Positions 43,872 through 52,310 of a stretch of 64,000 nucleotides of DNA are shown piece after piece. A program made the translations under genes and the position numbers. The notes under the pieces are model-generated. The model saw nothing but the letters and a program-made list of their open reading frames with translations. It was not told where the DNA came from and did no database searches. The stretch lies in NCBI RefSeq assembly GCF_026017845.1, contig NZ_CP100416.1, positions 216,722-280,721 of the forward strand, given 5' to 3'. This stretch comes from Amycolatopsis mediterranei (lineage in GTDB: Bacteria; Actinomycetota; Actinomycetes; Mycobacteriales; Pseudonocardiaceae). The first letter of the stretch is position 1. The number at the start of each line of letters is the position of its first letter.

Positions 43872-44561
43872 CTAGCGCGTTTCGGGGTGGGCGGCGTAGT
43901 CGTGCGCGTAGGTCTTGGCGTCCACCAGGTGCTTGAGGGTCAGCTCGCGGGCGGCGGCGGGATCGGACCGGCGGATGGCGTCGAGGATGGCGCGGTGGTC
44001 GGCGACGGCCTTGCGGATCTGCCCGGGCAGCCGCAGCGCCGCCCGCCGCTCCTCGCCGACCAGGGCGAGCACGGACCGCAGCAGCCCGGCGACGTCGTCG
44101 TTCCCGGCGTTCTGCGCGATCACCCGGTGGAACTCGGCATCGGCGGCGATGACGTGCAGCATGTCCCCGGCTTCGGCGGCCTGCGCCATCTCGGCGACGT
44201 TGTCCTCGAGCCGGCTCACGGTCTTCGCTCCCGCGTGCCGGGCCAGCCGTTCGGCGAGGGTCGGCTCGACGGTGGCGCGCAGGTCGAAGAGCTTTTCGAC
44301 GAGCTGGTCGTGCTCGGTGAACCAGGTCCGCAGCGGCTGTTCCTGCTGCTCGCGCACGTAGGTGCCGGAGCCGGCGCGGATCTGGACGTACCCGATGGAG
44401 GCGAGGACGCGCAGGGCCTGCCGCAACGACCCCCGGCTGATGCCCAGCTCTTCGCAGAGGACGCGCTCGGCGGGCAGCCGCGAGCCGGGCGGCAGGTCGC
44501 CGGAGTCGATCCGCGCCCGCAGCCGGTCGACGGTCGCGCTCCAGACCTGCTCGGTGTCCAC
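43872..44561 (-). CDS. GntR-family regulator, FadR/FCD subfamily
   Basis: A 229-residue regulator. Winged helix-turn-helix (PPGSRLPAERVLCEELGISRGSLRQALRVLASIGYVQIRAGSGTYV, about 24-69), then an all-helical FCD ligand domain (about 85-225) with metal-type ligands in DAEFHRVIA, DHRAIL and LKHLVDA. FCD proteins respond to carboxylates or acyl-CoA. The start codon at 44561 gives a normal N-terminus. Its target is not evident; a perfect inverted repeat lies just past its 3' end. Confidence 0.92.
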   Translation of the reverse strand: MDTEQVWSATVDRLRARIDSGDLPPGSRLPAERVLCEELGISRGSLRQALRVLASIGYVQIRAGSGTYVREQQEQPLRTWFTEHDQLVEKLFDLRATVEPTLAERLARHAGAKTVSRLEDNVAEMAQAAEAGDMLHVIAADAEFHRVIAQNAGNDDVAGLLRSVLALVGEERRAALRLPGQIRKAVADHRAILDAIRRSDPAAARELTLKHLVDAKTYAHDYAAHPETR

Positions 44562-44604
44562 GGGCTCATCCTCTCAGCTCGAGAAACTGTCGGGGGTGGC
44601 TGCC

Positions 44605-45246
44605 ATGATCACCGGCATGGACATCTTGGGGGCCTGGGTCCGCGGCTGGGCGGTGTCGCGGGCGACGCCGGCACCGGTCGCCGAGCCCGACGGTTACCGC
44701 GTCGAGGTCGGTTTGCCGGGGCACCGGGTGCGCTACCTGCTGCGCGCACCGGCGACGGTTTCCGCCCGGGCCCGGGCGGTGGCCGAGCCGGGCACGTGGC
44801 TGAAGACGTGCGGCTCGCGTTCGGCGGTCCTGCCGGGCCTTACCCCGGCGTGGACGGCGGGGGAGACGGAGTACCTGATGGCGTTCGAGGGGCCGCTGCC
44901 CGCGGTCGCCGTGCCGCCGGGATATGCGGTGACGGTGGTCGGCGACGGGCCGGCGTGGGACGTGGTCGTGTCCTTCGGCGAGGCTCCGGCGGCCCGGGGC
45001 CGGATCGCGGTGGCCGGCGGGGTCGCGGTGTTCGACAAGATCGAGACGGAGCCGGCGCGCCGGCGGCGCGGCCTCGGCCGGGTGGTGATGCACCGGCTGG
45101 GCGAGGCGGCGGGAGCGCGTTCGAGCGCGCTGCTGGCGTCCGAGGCCGGCCGCGGGCTGTACCGCGCACTCGGCTGGCGCGTGGTGTCCGACGTCGTCCC
45201 CGCGCACGTCCCGGAAGGCGGTCAAGAACCGGAGGTGGCTGTCTGA
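44605..45246 (+). CDS. GNAT-fold acetyltransferase
   Basis: A 213-residue protein. The N-terminal two-thirds is beta-rich and poorly characterised; the C-terminal GNAT part has VFDKIETEPARRRRGLGRVVMHRLGEAA, where RRRGLGR is the acetyl-CoA pyrophosphate loop (motif A, about 153-159), then the LLASEAGRGLYRALGW motif B. Starts at 44605 or 44617 are both possible; GGGGGTGG favours 44605. Substrate unknown. Confidence 0.82.
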   Translation: MITGMDILGAWVRGWAVSRATPAPVAEPDGYRVEVGLPGHRVRYLLRAPATVSARARAVAEPGTWLKTCGSRSAVLPGLTPAWTAGETEYLMAFEGPLPAVAVPPGYAVTVVGDGPAWDVVVSFGEAPAARGRIAVAGGVAVFDKIETEPARRRRGLGRVVMHRLGEAAGARSSALLASEAGRGLYRALGWRVVSDVVPAHVPEGGQEPEVAV

Positions 45247-45307
45247 CCTGACACATCTGCGTCGCGGGGGTCGCCCACGGTGCTTAGGCTCCGCAGGTGA
45301 TTGCTTC

Positions 45308-46081
45308 ATGACGTGGTGGCACGCCCTGATCGTCGTGGTCGCCGGGATCTGGGCGGGGACCATCAACGCCGTCGTGGGGTCGGGGACGCTCGTCACCTTC
45401 CCCGTGCTCGTCGCGCTCGGGTATCCGCCCGTGACCGCCACCACCTCGAACGCCATCGGCCTCGCGCCCGGGACCCTCAGCGGTGCCTGGGGTTACCGGC
45501 ACGAGCTCACGGGCTACTGGCGGCAGACCGCCAAGTTCGCGGTCGCGTCCTTCTTCGGCGCCATCGGGGGCACCATCCTGCTGCTGTCGCTGCCGAAGGA
45601 CGCCTTCGAAGCCGTCGTTCCGGTGCTGGTGGGGCTGGCCGTGATCCTCGTGATCGTGCAGCCGAAGGTGTCCAAGTGGGTCGCCAAGCGTCGCGAAGAG
45701 AACGGCGAAGAGCACAAACCCGGGCCGCTGCTGATGTTCTTCATCTTCCTCATCGGCATCTACGGCGGGTACTTCACCGCCGCGCAGGGCGTGATGCTGA
45801 TGGCCGTGATGGGGATGCTGCTTTCGGAGCCGCTGCAGAAGCTCAACGGCGTCAAGAACGTGCTCGCCGCCGTCGTCAACCTCGTCGCCGGGATCATCTA
45901 CGCGTTCGTCGCGCCGGTCAGCTGGGCCGTCGTGCTGTGGCTGGCCGTCGGCTCGACCGCCGGCGGCTTCCTCGGCGCGAAGATCGGCCGGAGGCTGCCG
46001 CCGGCGGTGCTGCGCGGCGTGATCGTGGTGATCGGTGTCGCCGCCGTCGTCCAGCTGGTGGTCAAGCAGTTCGCGAAGTGA
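45308..46081 (+). CDS. TSUP (TauE/SafE) family membrane transporter
   Basis: A 257-residue protein with seven to eight helices in two similar halves. Both halves show the family pattern: AGTINAVVGSGTLVTFPVLVALGYPPVTATTSNAIG and IGIYGGYFTAAQGVMLMAVMG. Family members export sulfite, sulfonates or organic acids. There is no partner operon. After the stop, GTG 46078 begins a short frame (VTAPIVPDPATVTAEW) that soon runs antisense to hisC. Confidence 0.9.
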   Translation: MTWWHALIVVVAGIWAGTINAVVGSGTLVTFPVLVALGYPPVTATTSNAIGLAPGTLSGAWGYRHELTGYWRQTAKFAVASFFGAIGGTILLLSLPKDAFEAVVPVLVGLAVILVIVQPKVSKWVAKRREENGEEHKPGPLLMFFIFLIGIYGGYFTAAQGVMLMAVMGMLLSEPLQKLNGVKNVLAAVVNLVAGIIYAFVAPVSWAVVLWLAVGSTAGGFLGAKIGRRLPPAVLRGVIVVIGVAAVVQLVVKQFAK

Positions 46082-46152
46082 CTGCGCCGATCGTTCCTGA
46101 TCCGGCCACAGTCACGGCCGAATGGCTTTCGCAGCAATGGTCACGTGCCGCG

Positions 46153-47229
46153 TCAGGGGCGGCCTGCTTTAGTCCGGATCAGGAACTCGCGCGCCGCGGC
46201 CAGGAAGAGGTCGTTCTCCTCGCGGGTCCCGATGGTCACGCGGACGCCGTCACCGGCGAACGGGCGCACCACCAGCTTGCGGTCCAGCGCGTGCTCGGCG
46301 AACGGCACGGCCTGGTCACCGAGCGGCAGCCAGACGAAGTTCGCCTGCGTGTCCGGCACGCGGTAACCCGCTTCCAGCAGCGCTTCCCGCACCCGCTCAC
46401 GCTCGACGACGATGTCCTGGCAGCGCGCCAGCAGCTCGTCGGCTGCGTCGAGCGACGCCAGCGCGGCCACCTGGGCCAGCATGTTCACCGAGAAGGCCAC
46501 GTACACCTGGCGAAGCGCGTCCGCGATCGGCTCGGGCGCGACCGCGTAACCGACGCGGAGGCCCGCAAGGCCGTACGCCTTCGAGAACGTGCGAAGGACC
46601 ATGACGTTCGACCGGCTGCGCGTGTACTCGACGCCGTCGGGCACCTCGGGGTCGGTGACGAACTCCTTGTAGGCCTCGTCCAGCACGACCAGCACGTGCT
46701 CGGGCACGGCGGCCATGAACCGCTCCAGCTCCGCGCGGCGCACCGCCGTCCCGGTCGGGTTGTTCGGGTTGCAGACGAAGACCACGCGGGTCCGGTCGGT
46801 GATCGCCGCGAGCATCGCGTCGAGGTCGAGCTCCTGGCCTTCGGTGATCGGGACCTTCACCGAAACGGCGTTCGCGACCTGCGTGACGATCGGGTACGCC
46901 TCGAACGAGCGCCAGCCGAAGATGACCTCGTCACCGGGCGCGCACACCGCCTGGATCGTCTGCTGGCACAGCGACACCGAGCCGCAACCGATCGCGACGT
47001 GCTCCACCGGCACGTCCAGCTCGCGCGCCAGCCGCTCGCGCAGCACCTGCGAGCCGGTGTCCGGGTAGCGGTTGACCCCGGCCGCGGCCTCGGCGATCGC
47101 CTGCGCGACGCTCGGCAGCGCGCCGCCGGGCACCTCGTTGCTCGCCAGCTTGATCGCGCCTTCGATCGTCCGGCCGGGGACGTACTTCGGCAACGATTCG
47201 AGATCGGCACGCGGGGACACGGACGGCAT
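46153..47229 (-). CDS. hisC: Histidinol-phosphate/aromatic aminotransferase (HisC/Pat type)
   Basis: A 358-residue fold-type I aminotransferase. IKLASNEVPGGALPSVAQ near the start, NPNNPTGT (about 150), LDEAYKEF (about 185) with the PLP-pyridine Asp, and the PLP Lys in RTFSKAYGLAGLRVGY (about 212). C-terminal Arg in GVRVTIGT binds the substrate carboxylate. Homologues (Rv3772, HisC2/Pat) act on histidinol phosphate or aromatic amino acids; no his cluster is present, so a Pat role is possible. ATG 47229 has AGGAG eight bases upstream. Confidence 0.9.
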   Translation of the reverse strand: MPSVSPRADLESLPKYVPGRTIEGAIKLASNEVPGGALPSVAQAIAEAAAGVNRYPDTGSQVLRERLARELDVPVEHVAIGCGSVSLCQQTIQAVCAPGDEVIFGWRSFEAYPIVTQVANAVSVKVPITEGQELDLDAMLAAITDRTRVVFVCNPNNPTGTAVRRAELERFMAAVPEHVLVVLDEAYKEFVTDPEVPDGVEYTRSRSNVMVLRTFSKAYGLAGLRVGYAVAPEPIADALRQVYVAFSVNMLAQVAALASLDAADELLARCQDIVVERERVREALLEAGYRVPDTQANFVWLPLGDQAVPFAEHALDRKLVVRPFAGDGVRVTIGTREENDLFLAAAREFLIRTKAGRP

Positions 47230-47375
47230 CTTCGGCGCTCCTGGAAATCGGCGGGACGACCCGCTCACCGTATCTTTTCCGCCCGCCGCCCCGCGACCGC
47301 CTTCAGGCGGGCCGGCCTGCGCGACCTGCGTCACCGGGCTTCCTCCCGTTCACCTCCAGGTGGTTGGGTAAGACA

Positions 47376-48005
47376 ATGACGTCGACCTCCACCGTGGACT
47401 ACCAGCGCACCGACGGCGGCACCCTGCGCCTGACCTTTTCGGAACCCGAGGGCGCGCTACGCGGCGGCTTGGTGGTGCTCCACGAAGCCGACGGCGTCAC
47501 GGACGGGGTCCGGCTGCTGCTCGCCAGCCTCGCCACGGAGGGCTGGCTGACCGTCACCCCGCACCTGGAGAACGACCGCCTCACGCAGCAGGACCTGCTC
47601 GACGCGACCGACCTCACCCTCGCCTGGCTGGTCGAGCGGGGCGTCCAGGCCGACCTGCTCGGCGTGATGGGCTTCGACCTCGGCGGCAGCGCGGCCCTCG
47701 TCGTCGCGTCGCACCGCAAGCTCGGTGCCGCGGTCAGCGTCGGCGGGCAGCAGGCCGTCGAACTCCCCGCGCTGGTCGAGATCGCCGGGCGGCTCACCAG
47801 CCCGTGGCTCGGCATGTACGGCGACGCCGGCGACGAGGCGGGCGGCGCCGACGTCGAGCGCCTGCGCGACGCCGCCGCGTCGGCGAAGGTCGCCACGAAC
47901 GTCGTCCACTACCCCGGGGCGAACCACCGCTTCGACGCCGATCCGGACGCGGCCGCGGAGGCCTGGCAGCGCACGCTCAACTGGTTCGACGCGCACCTGC
48001 GGTAA
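47376..48005 (+). CDS. Dienelactone-hydrolase-like protein with Asp at the nucleophile position
   Basis: A 209-residue alpha/beta-hydrolase of the DLH family: LVVLHEADGVTDGVRLLLASLATEGWLTVTPHL, then the elbow GVMGFDLGGSAA, and GANHRFDADP with catalytic His184. In DLH the elbow is G-x-C-x-G-G; here Asp101 replaces Cys. Asp150 or Asp153 (GDAGDEA) may be the acid. An Asp nucleophile is known in other alpha/beta hydrolases (haloalkane dehalogenases, epoxide hydrolases) but not typical of DLH. The activity could differ or be lost. Confidence 0.8.
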   Translation: MTSTSTVDYQRTDGGTLRLTFSEPEGALRGGLVVLHEADGVTDGVRLLLASLATEGWLTVTPHLENDRLTQQDLLDATDLTLAWLVERGVQADLLGVMGFDLGGSAALVVASHRKLGAAVSVGGQQAVELPALVEIAGRLTSPWLGMYGDAGDEAGGADVERLRDAAASAKVATNVVHYPGANHRFDADPDAAAEAWQRTLNWFDAHLR

Positions 48006-48078
48006 GTGTGCGCGGGCACCACTGTTCGCCGGGGTTCCATGTCGGTTCCGACCACGGTGACTTCCGGATCCGAGGGAT

Positions 48079-48084
48079 TAGGCT
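48079..48084 (+). promoter_or_regulatory. -10 box (TAGGCT) for acetoacetyl-CoA synthetase
   Basis: TAGGCT, six bases before GTG 48091; leaderless geometry. Confidence 0.6.
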
Positions 48085-48090
48085 CGGGGC

Positions 48091-50070
48091 GTGACGCACA
48101 CCGCCGACGCCCCCGAAGTGCTCTGGCGCCCCGAGCCGGGCCACGTTGCCGACACCAAGATCGAAGCCTTCCGCCGGTGGCTGCGCGCCGAGCGCGGCGT
48201 CGAGGTGGACGACTACCGCGCGCTGTGGGAGTTCTCGGTCGAGCGCGGCCCGGACTTCTGGGCGGCGGTCGCGGACTTCCTCAGCGTCCGCTGGCACGAC
48301 CAGCCGGGTGAGGTGCTTTCGGGCGGGATGCCGGACGCCGTCTGGTTCGAGGGCGGCACGCTGAACTACGCCGAGCACGCGCTCACCCCCGGCGTCGCGG
48401 GCGCCGCGAAGGCCGACGACGAGACGGCGGTGATCTTCCACCGCGAAGACGGCTTCGCGAGCCACCTGACGTACGGCGAGCTTCGCGCGCAGGTCGCCGC
48501 GGCCCGGGCCGCGTTCCTGGAACTGGGCGTCGGCAAGGGCGACCGGGTGGTGGCCTTGGCGCCGAACTGCCCGCAGACGCTGGTCGCGTTCCTCGCCGCG
48601 GCGAGCATCGGGGCCGTCTGGTCGTCGTGCTCGCCGGACTTCGGCGTCCGCGCGGTCGCGGACCGGTTCGTGCAGATCGAGCCGAAGGTGCTGTTCGCGG
48701 TCAACGCCTACGCGTACAACGGCCGCCAGTTCGACATCCGGACGACGATCGCCGAGCTCCAGGCGCAGCTGCCGTCGCTGGCCGCGACCGTGCTCGTCGA
48801 GTACGTCGGCGAAGGCCGGATGGACGGCGCCCTCGACTGGGCCGAGCTGCTCGCGCGGCACGCGGGCGCGCCGCTGCTGTTCGAGCCGGTCGAATTCGCG
48901 CACCCGCTGTGGGTGCTGTACTCGTCGGGGACGACCGGCCTGCCGAAGGGCATCGTGCACGGGCACGGCGGCATCACGCTGGAGCACCTCAAGGCGCTCG
49001 CGCTGCAGACCGACCTCGGGCCCGGCGACCGGTTCTTCTGGTTCAGCACCACCGGCTGGATGATGTGGAACTTCCTCATCTCCGGCCTGCTGGTCGGCAC
49101 CACGATCGTGCTCTACGACGGCAGCCCGGGGTACCCGGACCTGAACGCGCTCTGGCACCTGGCCGAGCAGCACCGCGTCACCTACTTCGGCACGTCGGCC
49201 CCGTTCATCCAGAGCTGCCTCAAGGCCGGCCTGAAGCCCGCCGAACGCTACGACCTGACCGGCCTGCGCGCGCTGGGCTCCACGGGTGCGCCGCTGAGCG
49301 TCGAAGGCTTCCGGTGGATCGTCGACGAGGTCGGGAAGAACGTCCAGATCTGCTCGGTCTCCGGTGGCACCGACCTGTGCGCGGCGTTCGTCGCGTCGGC
49401 GCCCGACGTCCCGGTGTGGCTCGGTGAGCTGTCCTGCCCGGCGCTCGGTGCCGCGGTGAACGCCTTCGACGAGGCGGGCAACGCGGTCGTCGAGCAGGTC
49501 GGCGAGCTGGTCATCACCCAGCCGATGCCGTCGATGCCGGTGTTCTTCTGGAACGACCCCGACGGCTCGCGGCTGCGGGAGGCCTACTTCGAGATGTACC
49601 CCGGCCTGTGGCGCCACGGGGACTGGATCCGCATCACGAACCGCGGCTCGGCGGTGATCTACGGCCGCAGCGATTCGACGCTCAACCGCGGCGGCGTCCG
49701 GATGGGTACGGCGGAGTTCTACCGGGTCGTCGAGGGCTACGACGAGATCGCGGACTCGCTGGTCGTGGACACCTCGGCGGCCGGGAACGAGGATGGTCAG
49801 CTGATCTGTTTCGTGGTGCTCGCCGGCGGCGTCGCGCTCGAAGACGTCGAGCCGCGGCTGCGCAAGGAGCTTCGTAGCGCGCTGTCACCGCGCCATGTAC
49901 CCGATCGGTTTGTCGTGGTTTCCGAGATTCCTCGTACCTTGAACGGTAAGAAGTGTGAGGTACCGGTGAAGAAGATCCTCGCCGGTGTGGCTCCCGACCG
50001 GGCCGTCAGCCGTGACGCGCTGGCCAACCCGGCGGCGCTGACGCCGTTCGTGGAGCTCGCCGGGGGGTAG
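48091..50070 (+). CDS. aacS: Acetoacetyl-CoA synthetase
   Basis: A 659-residue ANL-superfamily ligase activating acetoacetate to acetoacetyl-CoA with ATP. AMP-binding motif YSSGTTGLPKGIVHGHGG (about 280-297), the GSTGAPLS block, YFEMYPGLWRHGDW (adenine and ribose contacts), the hinge GRSDSTLNRGGVRMGTAEFY and the catalytic Lys in GKKCEVPVKK (about 620-630). Length matches AACS (650-660). It lets the cell use acetoacetate or poly-hydroxybutyrate carbon. The GTG start is supported by the -10 box. Confidence 0.93.
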   Translation: MTHTADAPEVLWRPEPGHVADTKIEAFRRWLRAERGVEVDDYRALWEFSVERGPDFWAAVADFLSVRWHDQPGEVLSGGMPDAVWFEGGTLNYAEHALTPGVAGAAKADDETAVIFHREDGFASHLTYGELRAQVAAARAAFLELGVGKGDRVVALAPNCPQTLVAFLAAASIGAVWSSCSPDFGVRAVADRFVQIEPKVLFAVNAYAYNGRQFDIRTTIAELQAQLPSLAATVLVEYVGEGRMDGALDWAELLARHAGAPLLFEPVEFAHPLWVLYSSGTTGLPKGIVHGHGGITLEHLKALALQTDLGPGDRFFWFSTTGWMMWNFLISGLLVGTTIVLYDGSPGYPDLNALWHLAEQHRVTYFGTSAPFIQSCLKAGLKPAERYDLTGLRALGSTGAPLSVEGFRWIVDEVGKNVQICSVSGGTDLCAAFVASAPDVPVWLGELSCPALGAAVNAFDEAGNAVVEQVGELVITQPMPSMPVFFWNDPDGSRLREAYFEMYPGLWRHGDWIRITNRGSAVIYGRSDSTLNRGGVRMGTAEFYRVVEGYDEIADSLVVDTSAAGNEDGQLICFVVLAGGVALEDVEPRLRKELRSALSPRHVPDRFVVVSEIPRTLNGKKCEVPVKKILAGVAPDRAVSRDALANPAALTPFVELAGG

Positions 50071-50107
50071 ATGGGGGAAGCATGATCATCCACGTCGGGT
50101 TGTACGG

Positions 50108-51823
50108 GTGGTGACGGGGACACGCGCGCAGATCACCTGGAAGGCGGCCGGAGCCACCACCGTCGGGGTGATCACCTGGGTGACCCGGCTGGCGGGGCTG
50201 ATGACCCTGGGCTCGATCCTGATCCCGGCCGGGCGGCGCAGCCTGCGCGGGCACCTGGCCGAGTGGCTGGAGCTGCCGCAGGAGGCGACGGTCGCCGCGG
50301 CGACCGTCGCGCTGGTCATGGGCGTGCTGCTGGTGATGCTGGCCGCGGGGCTCCGGCGGCGCAAGCGCCGGGCCTGGCAGCTGGCGGTCGGCGCGACGGT
50401 GCTGCTCACGATGTCGCACCTCGGGCTGAAGCACGTCTTCGGCGCCGGCCTGGTGTCGGTGGTGCTGCTGGTGGGCCTGATCGCGAACCGGCGCTACTTC
50501 GTGGCGAAGCCGGACCCGGTGGTCGGGCGCTGGCGGGCGGTGCGCGTGTTCGTCCAGCTGGCGCTGGCCGGGTTCGTGATCAACGTCATCCTGCTGTCCG
50601 TGGCGCCGCGCGCGGCCCTGGAGCCGATGGGCTTCGGCGACCGGCTCGCGGAGTCGGCGCTCGCGCTGGTCGCCGCCAGCGGGCCCGCGGTGTTCCACCA
50701 GATGTGGCTGGAGGACTTCACCACCGCCGTCGGCCTGCTGTTCGGCCTCGCCGCGCTCCTGGTTTCGGCGTACTTCCTGTTGCGCTCGGCCGAGCCGGCA
50801 CCGCGGCTGAGCGACGAGGAAGTCGCGCGGCTGCGCCGGCTGCTGGACGAGCACGGCGAGCGGGACTCGCTCGGGTACTTCGCGCTGCGACGGGACAAGT
50901 TCGCGGTGTTCTCGAGGACGGGCAAGGCCGCGGTCACCTACCGCGTGATCGCCGGGGTCGCGCTCTGCTCGGCCGACCCGCTGGGCGACCACGAGGCCTG
51001 GCCGGGCGCGATCGAGGAGTACCTGGAGGTCTGCCGCCGCGGCGGCTGGGTCCCGGCGGCGATGGGCGTCTCCGAACTCGGCGCGACGGTCTGGGCCCGG
51101 TTCGGCCTGGAGGTCCTGGAGATCGGCGACGAAGCCGTCGTCGACGCGGCCGGCTTCACCTTGGACGGCCGCACCATGCGCGGCGTCCGCCAGGCGGCGG
51201 CCCGCACCAAGCGCGCGGGCTACAAGGTGCTGGTGCGCCGGGCCGAGGACCTGCGTCCGGGCGAGCTGGAGGAGCTGGAGGTCCTGGCGGCCACCTGGCG
51301 GGGCACGGACACCGAGCGCGGCTTCTCGATGGCGCTGGGCCGCATGGGCGACCCCCGTTCGGTGCTGGTGACAGCAGAGCAGGGCGGCCGGGTCCGCGGC
51401 GTGCTCCAGTTCGTGCCGTGGGGCCCGACGGGGCTCTCACTGGACGTCATGCGCCGCGACCGCAGCGCCGACAACGGCGTCAACGAGCTGATGATCTCGG
51501 AGCTCCTGCTGGCGGCGGGCCGCCACGGCGTCTCACAGGTCTCCCTGAACTTCGCGGCGTTCCGCGCGCTGATGGAGCAGGGGCAGCGCATCGGCGCGGG
51601 CCCGGTCGCCAAAACGGCGGCGAAGGTGCTGCACTTCTTCTCGCGCTGGATCCAGATCGAGACGCTGTACCGGTTCAACGCGAAGTTCCAGCCGCGCTGG
51701 GTGCCTCGCTACCTGGTGTATCCGGGGGTGCGCGAACTCCCGCGCGTGGGCATCGCGACGTTCGAGGCCGAGGGCCTGGGCGGCCGTTCCCCGCGCCTGC
51801 TCAGACTCCTGCGGCGGGCGTAA
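50108..51823 (+). CDS. MprF-like membrane protein with DUF2156 domain (putative aminoacyl-phosphatidylglycerol synthase)
   Basis: A 571-residue protein. About six transmembrane helices (residues 15-230) precede a cytosolic dual-GNAT DUF2156 domain (about 260-550): RDSLGYFALRRDKFAVFSRTGKAAVTYRVIAGVALCSADPLGD, GRTMRGVRQAAARTKRAGY, GVNELMISELLLAAGRHGVSQVSLNFAAFR and LYRFNAKFQPRW. MprF/LysX proteins transfer Lys or Ala from tRNA to phosphatidylglycerol; the fused lysyl-tRNA synthetase of LysX is absent. A tRNA-Ser and tRNA-Arg follow. GTG 50108 or 50111 starts it. Confidence 0.88.
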   Translation: MVTGTRAQITWKAAGATTVGVITWVTRLAGLMTLGSILIPAGRRSLRGHLAEWLELPQEATVAAATVALVMGVLLVMLAAGLRRRKRRAWQLAVGATVLLTMSHLGLKHVFGAGLVSVVLLVGLIANRRYFVAKPDPVVGRWRAVRVFVQLALAGFVINVILLSVAPRAALEPMGFGDRLAESALALVAASGPAVFHQMWLEDFTTAVGLLFGLAALLVSAYFLLRSAEPAPRLSDEEVARLRRLLDEHGERDSLGYFALRRDKFAVFSRTGKAAVTYRVIAGVALCSADPLGDHEAWPGAIEEYLEVCRRGGWVPAAMGVSELGATVWARFGLEVLEIGDEAVVDAAGFTLDGRTMRGVRQAAARTKRAGYKVLVRRAEDLRPGELEELEVLAATWRGTDTERGFSMALGRMGDPRSVLVTAEQGGRVRGVLQFVPWGPTGLSLDVMRRDRSADNGVNELMISELLLAAGRHGVSQVSLNFAAFRALMEQGQRIGAGPVAKTAAKVLHFFSRWIQIETLYRFNAKFQPRWVPRYLVYPGVRELPRVGIATFEAEGLGGRSPRLLRLLRRA

Positions 51824-51888
51824 GGGGGGTGCTGTTCTGGGGTGATCGAGGGGTGTGTAACCTATCTGAGCAGTGGTCATTGAGCCCA

Positions 51889-51978
51889 GGAGGCTTCGCC
51901 TAGTCTGGTCTATGGCGCCGCACTGCTAATGCGGTTGGGGGTAACCCCCCCTCCCGGGTTCAAATCCCGGAGCCTCCG
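51889..51978 (+). tRNA. tRNA-Ser (anticodon GCU)
   Basis: A 90-base class II tRNA. Acceptor GGAGGCT pairs with AGCCTCC, discriminator G; anticodon stem CCGCA/TGCGG around CTGCTAA with GCT at 51925-51927; GC-rich variable arm; T loop GTTCAAATCC. CCA is not encoded. Confidence 0.97.
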
Positions 51979-52019
51979 CTGGTGCTCGGTTCGCCGGGTG
52001 CTAGGTTACAACTGAACAC

Positions 52020-52093
52020 GCGCCCGTAGCTCAGCTGGATAGAGCATCTGACTACGGATCAGAAGGTCAGGGGTTCGAATCCCTTCGGGCGCA
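52020..52093 (+). tRNA. tRNA-Arg (anticodon ACG)
   Basis: A 74-base tRNA. Acceptor GCGCCCG pairs with CGGGCGC, discriminator A; anticodon loop CTACGGA with ACG at 52054-52056; D arm GCTCAGCTGGATAGAGC; T loop GTTCGAATCC. CCA is not encoded. Confidence 0.97.
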
Positions 52094-52115
52094 CGTCTGG
52101 TTGAGACAGCAAAAG

Positions 52116-52157
52116 CAACAGGCCCAGTTCCTCCTCCGGGAGAAGCTGGGCCTGTTG
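52116..52157 (+). terminator. Hairpin after tRNA-Arg
   Basis: CAACAGGCCCAG (52116-52127) pairs perfectly with CTGGGCCTGTTG (52146-52157), loop 18 bases, then TCATTT. Confidence 0.85.
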
Positions 52158-52232
52158 TCATTTCCGGTGCAGCGCCTTGATGGGCAGCGATCCCTGCCCG
52201 CACGGGACTGCCGGTCAGCAGGTCGTCACCGG

Positions 52233-52238
52233 TAGTGT
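52233..52238 (+). promoter_or_regulatory. Possible -10 box (TAGTGT) for the AGNQAV protein
   Basis: TAGTGT, 72 bases before GTG 52311, with GC-rich inverted repeats (GCGGGCCGCGC) in the leader. A leader of this length differs from the leaderless genes elsewhere. Confidence 0.35.
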
Positions 52239-52310
52239 CCGGTCACCAGTGTTGGAAAGGCCTGCTCGCGGGCCGCGCGGGCCCGCCTCCGGCCGGAAAG
52301 CCGGTGCCCC

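Noticed and set aside
46078..46150. GTG-started frame after the TSUP gene (VTAPIVPDPATVTAEW...) as a truncated phosphotransferase
   Set aside because: Only about 24 codons precede the antisense of hisC, and third-base GC is low for this genome. Too weak to call a remnant.
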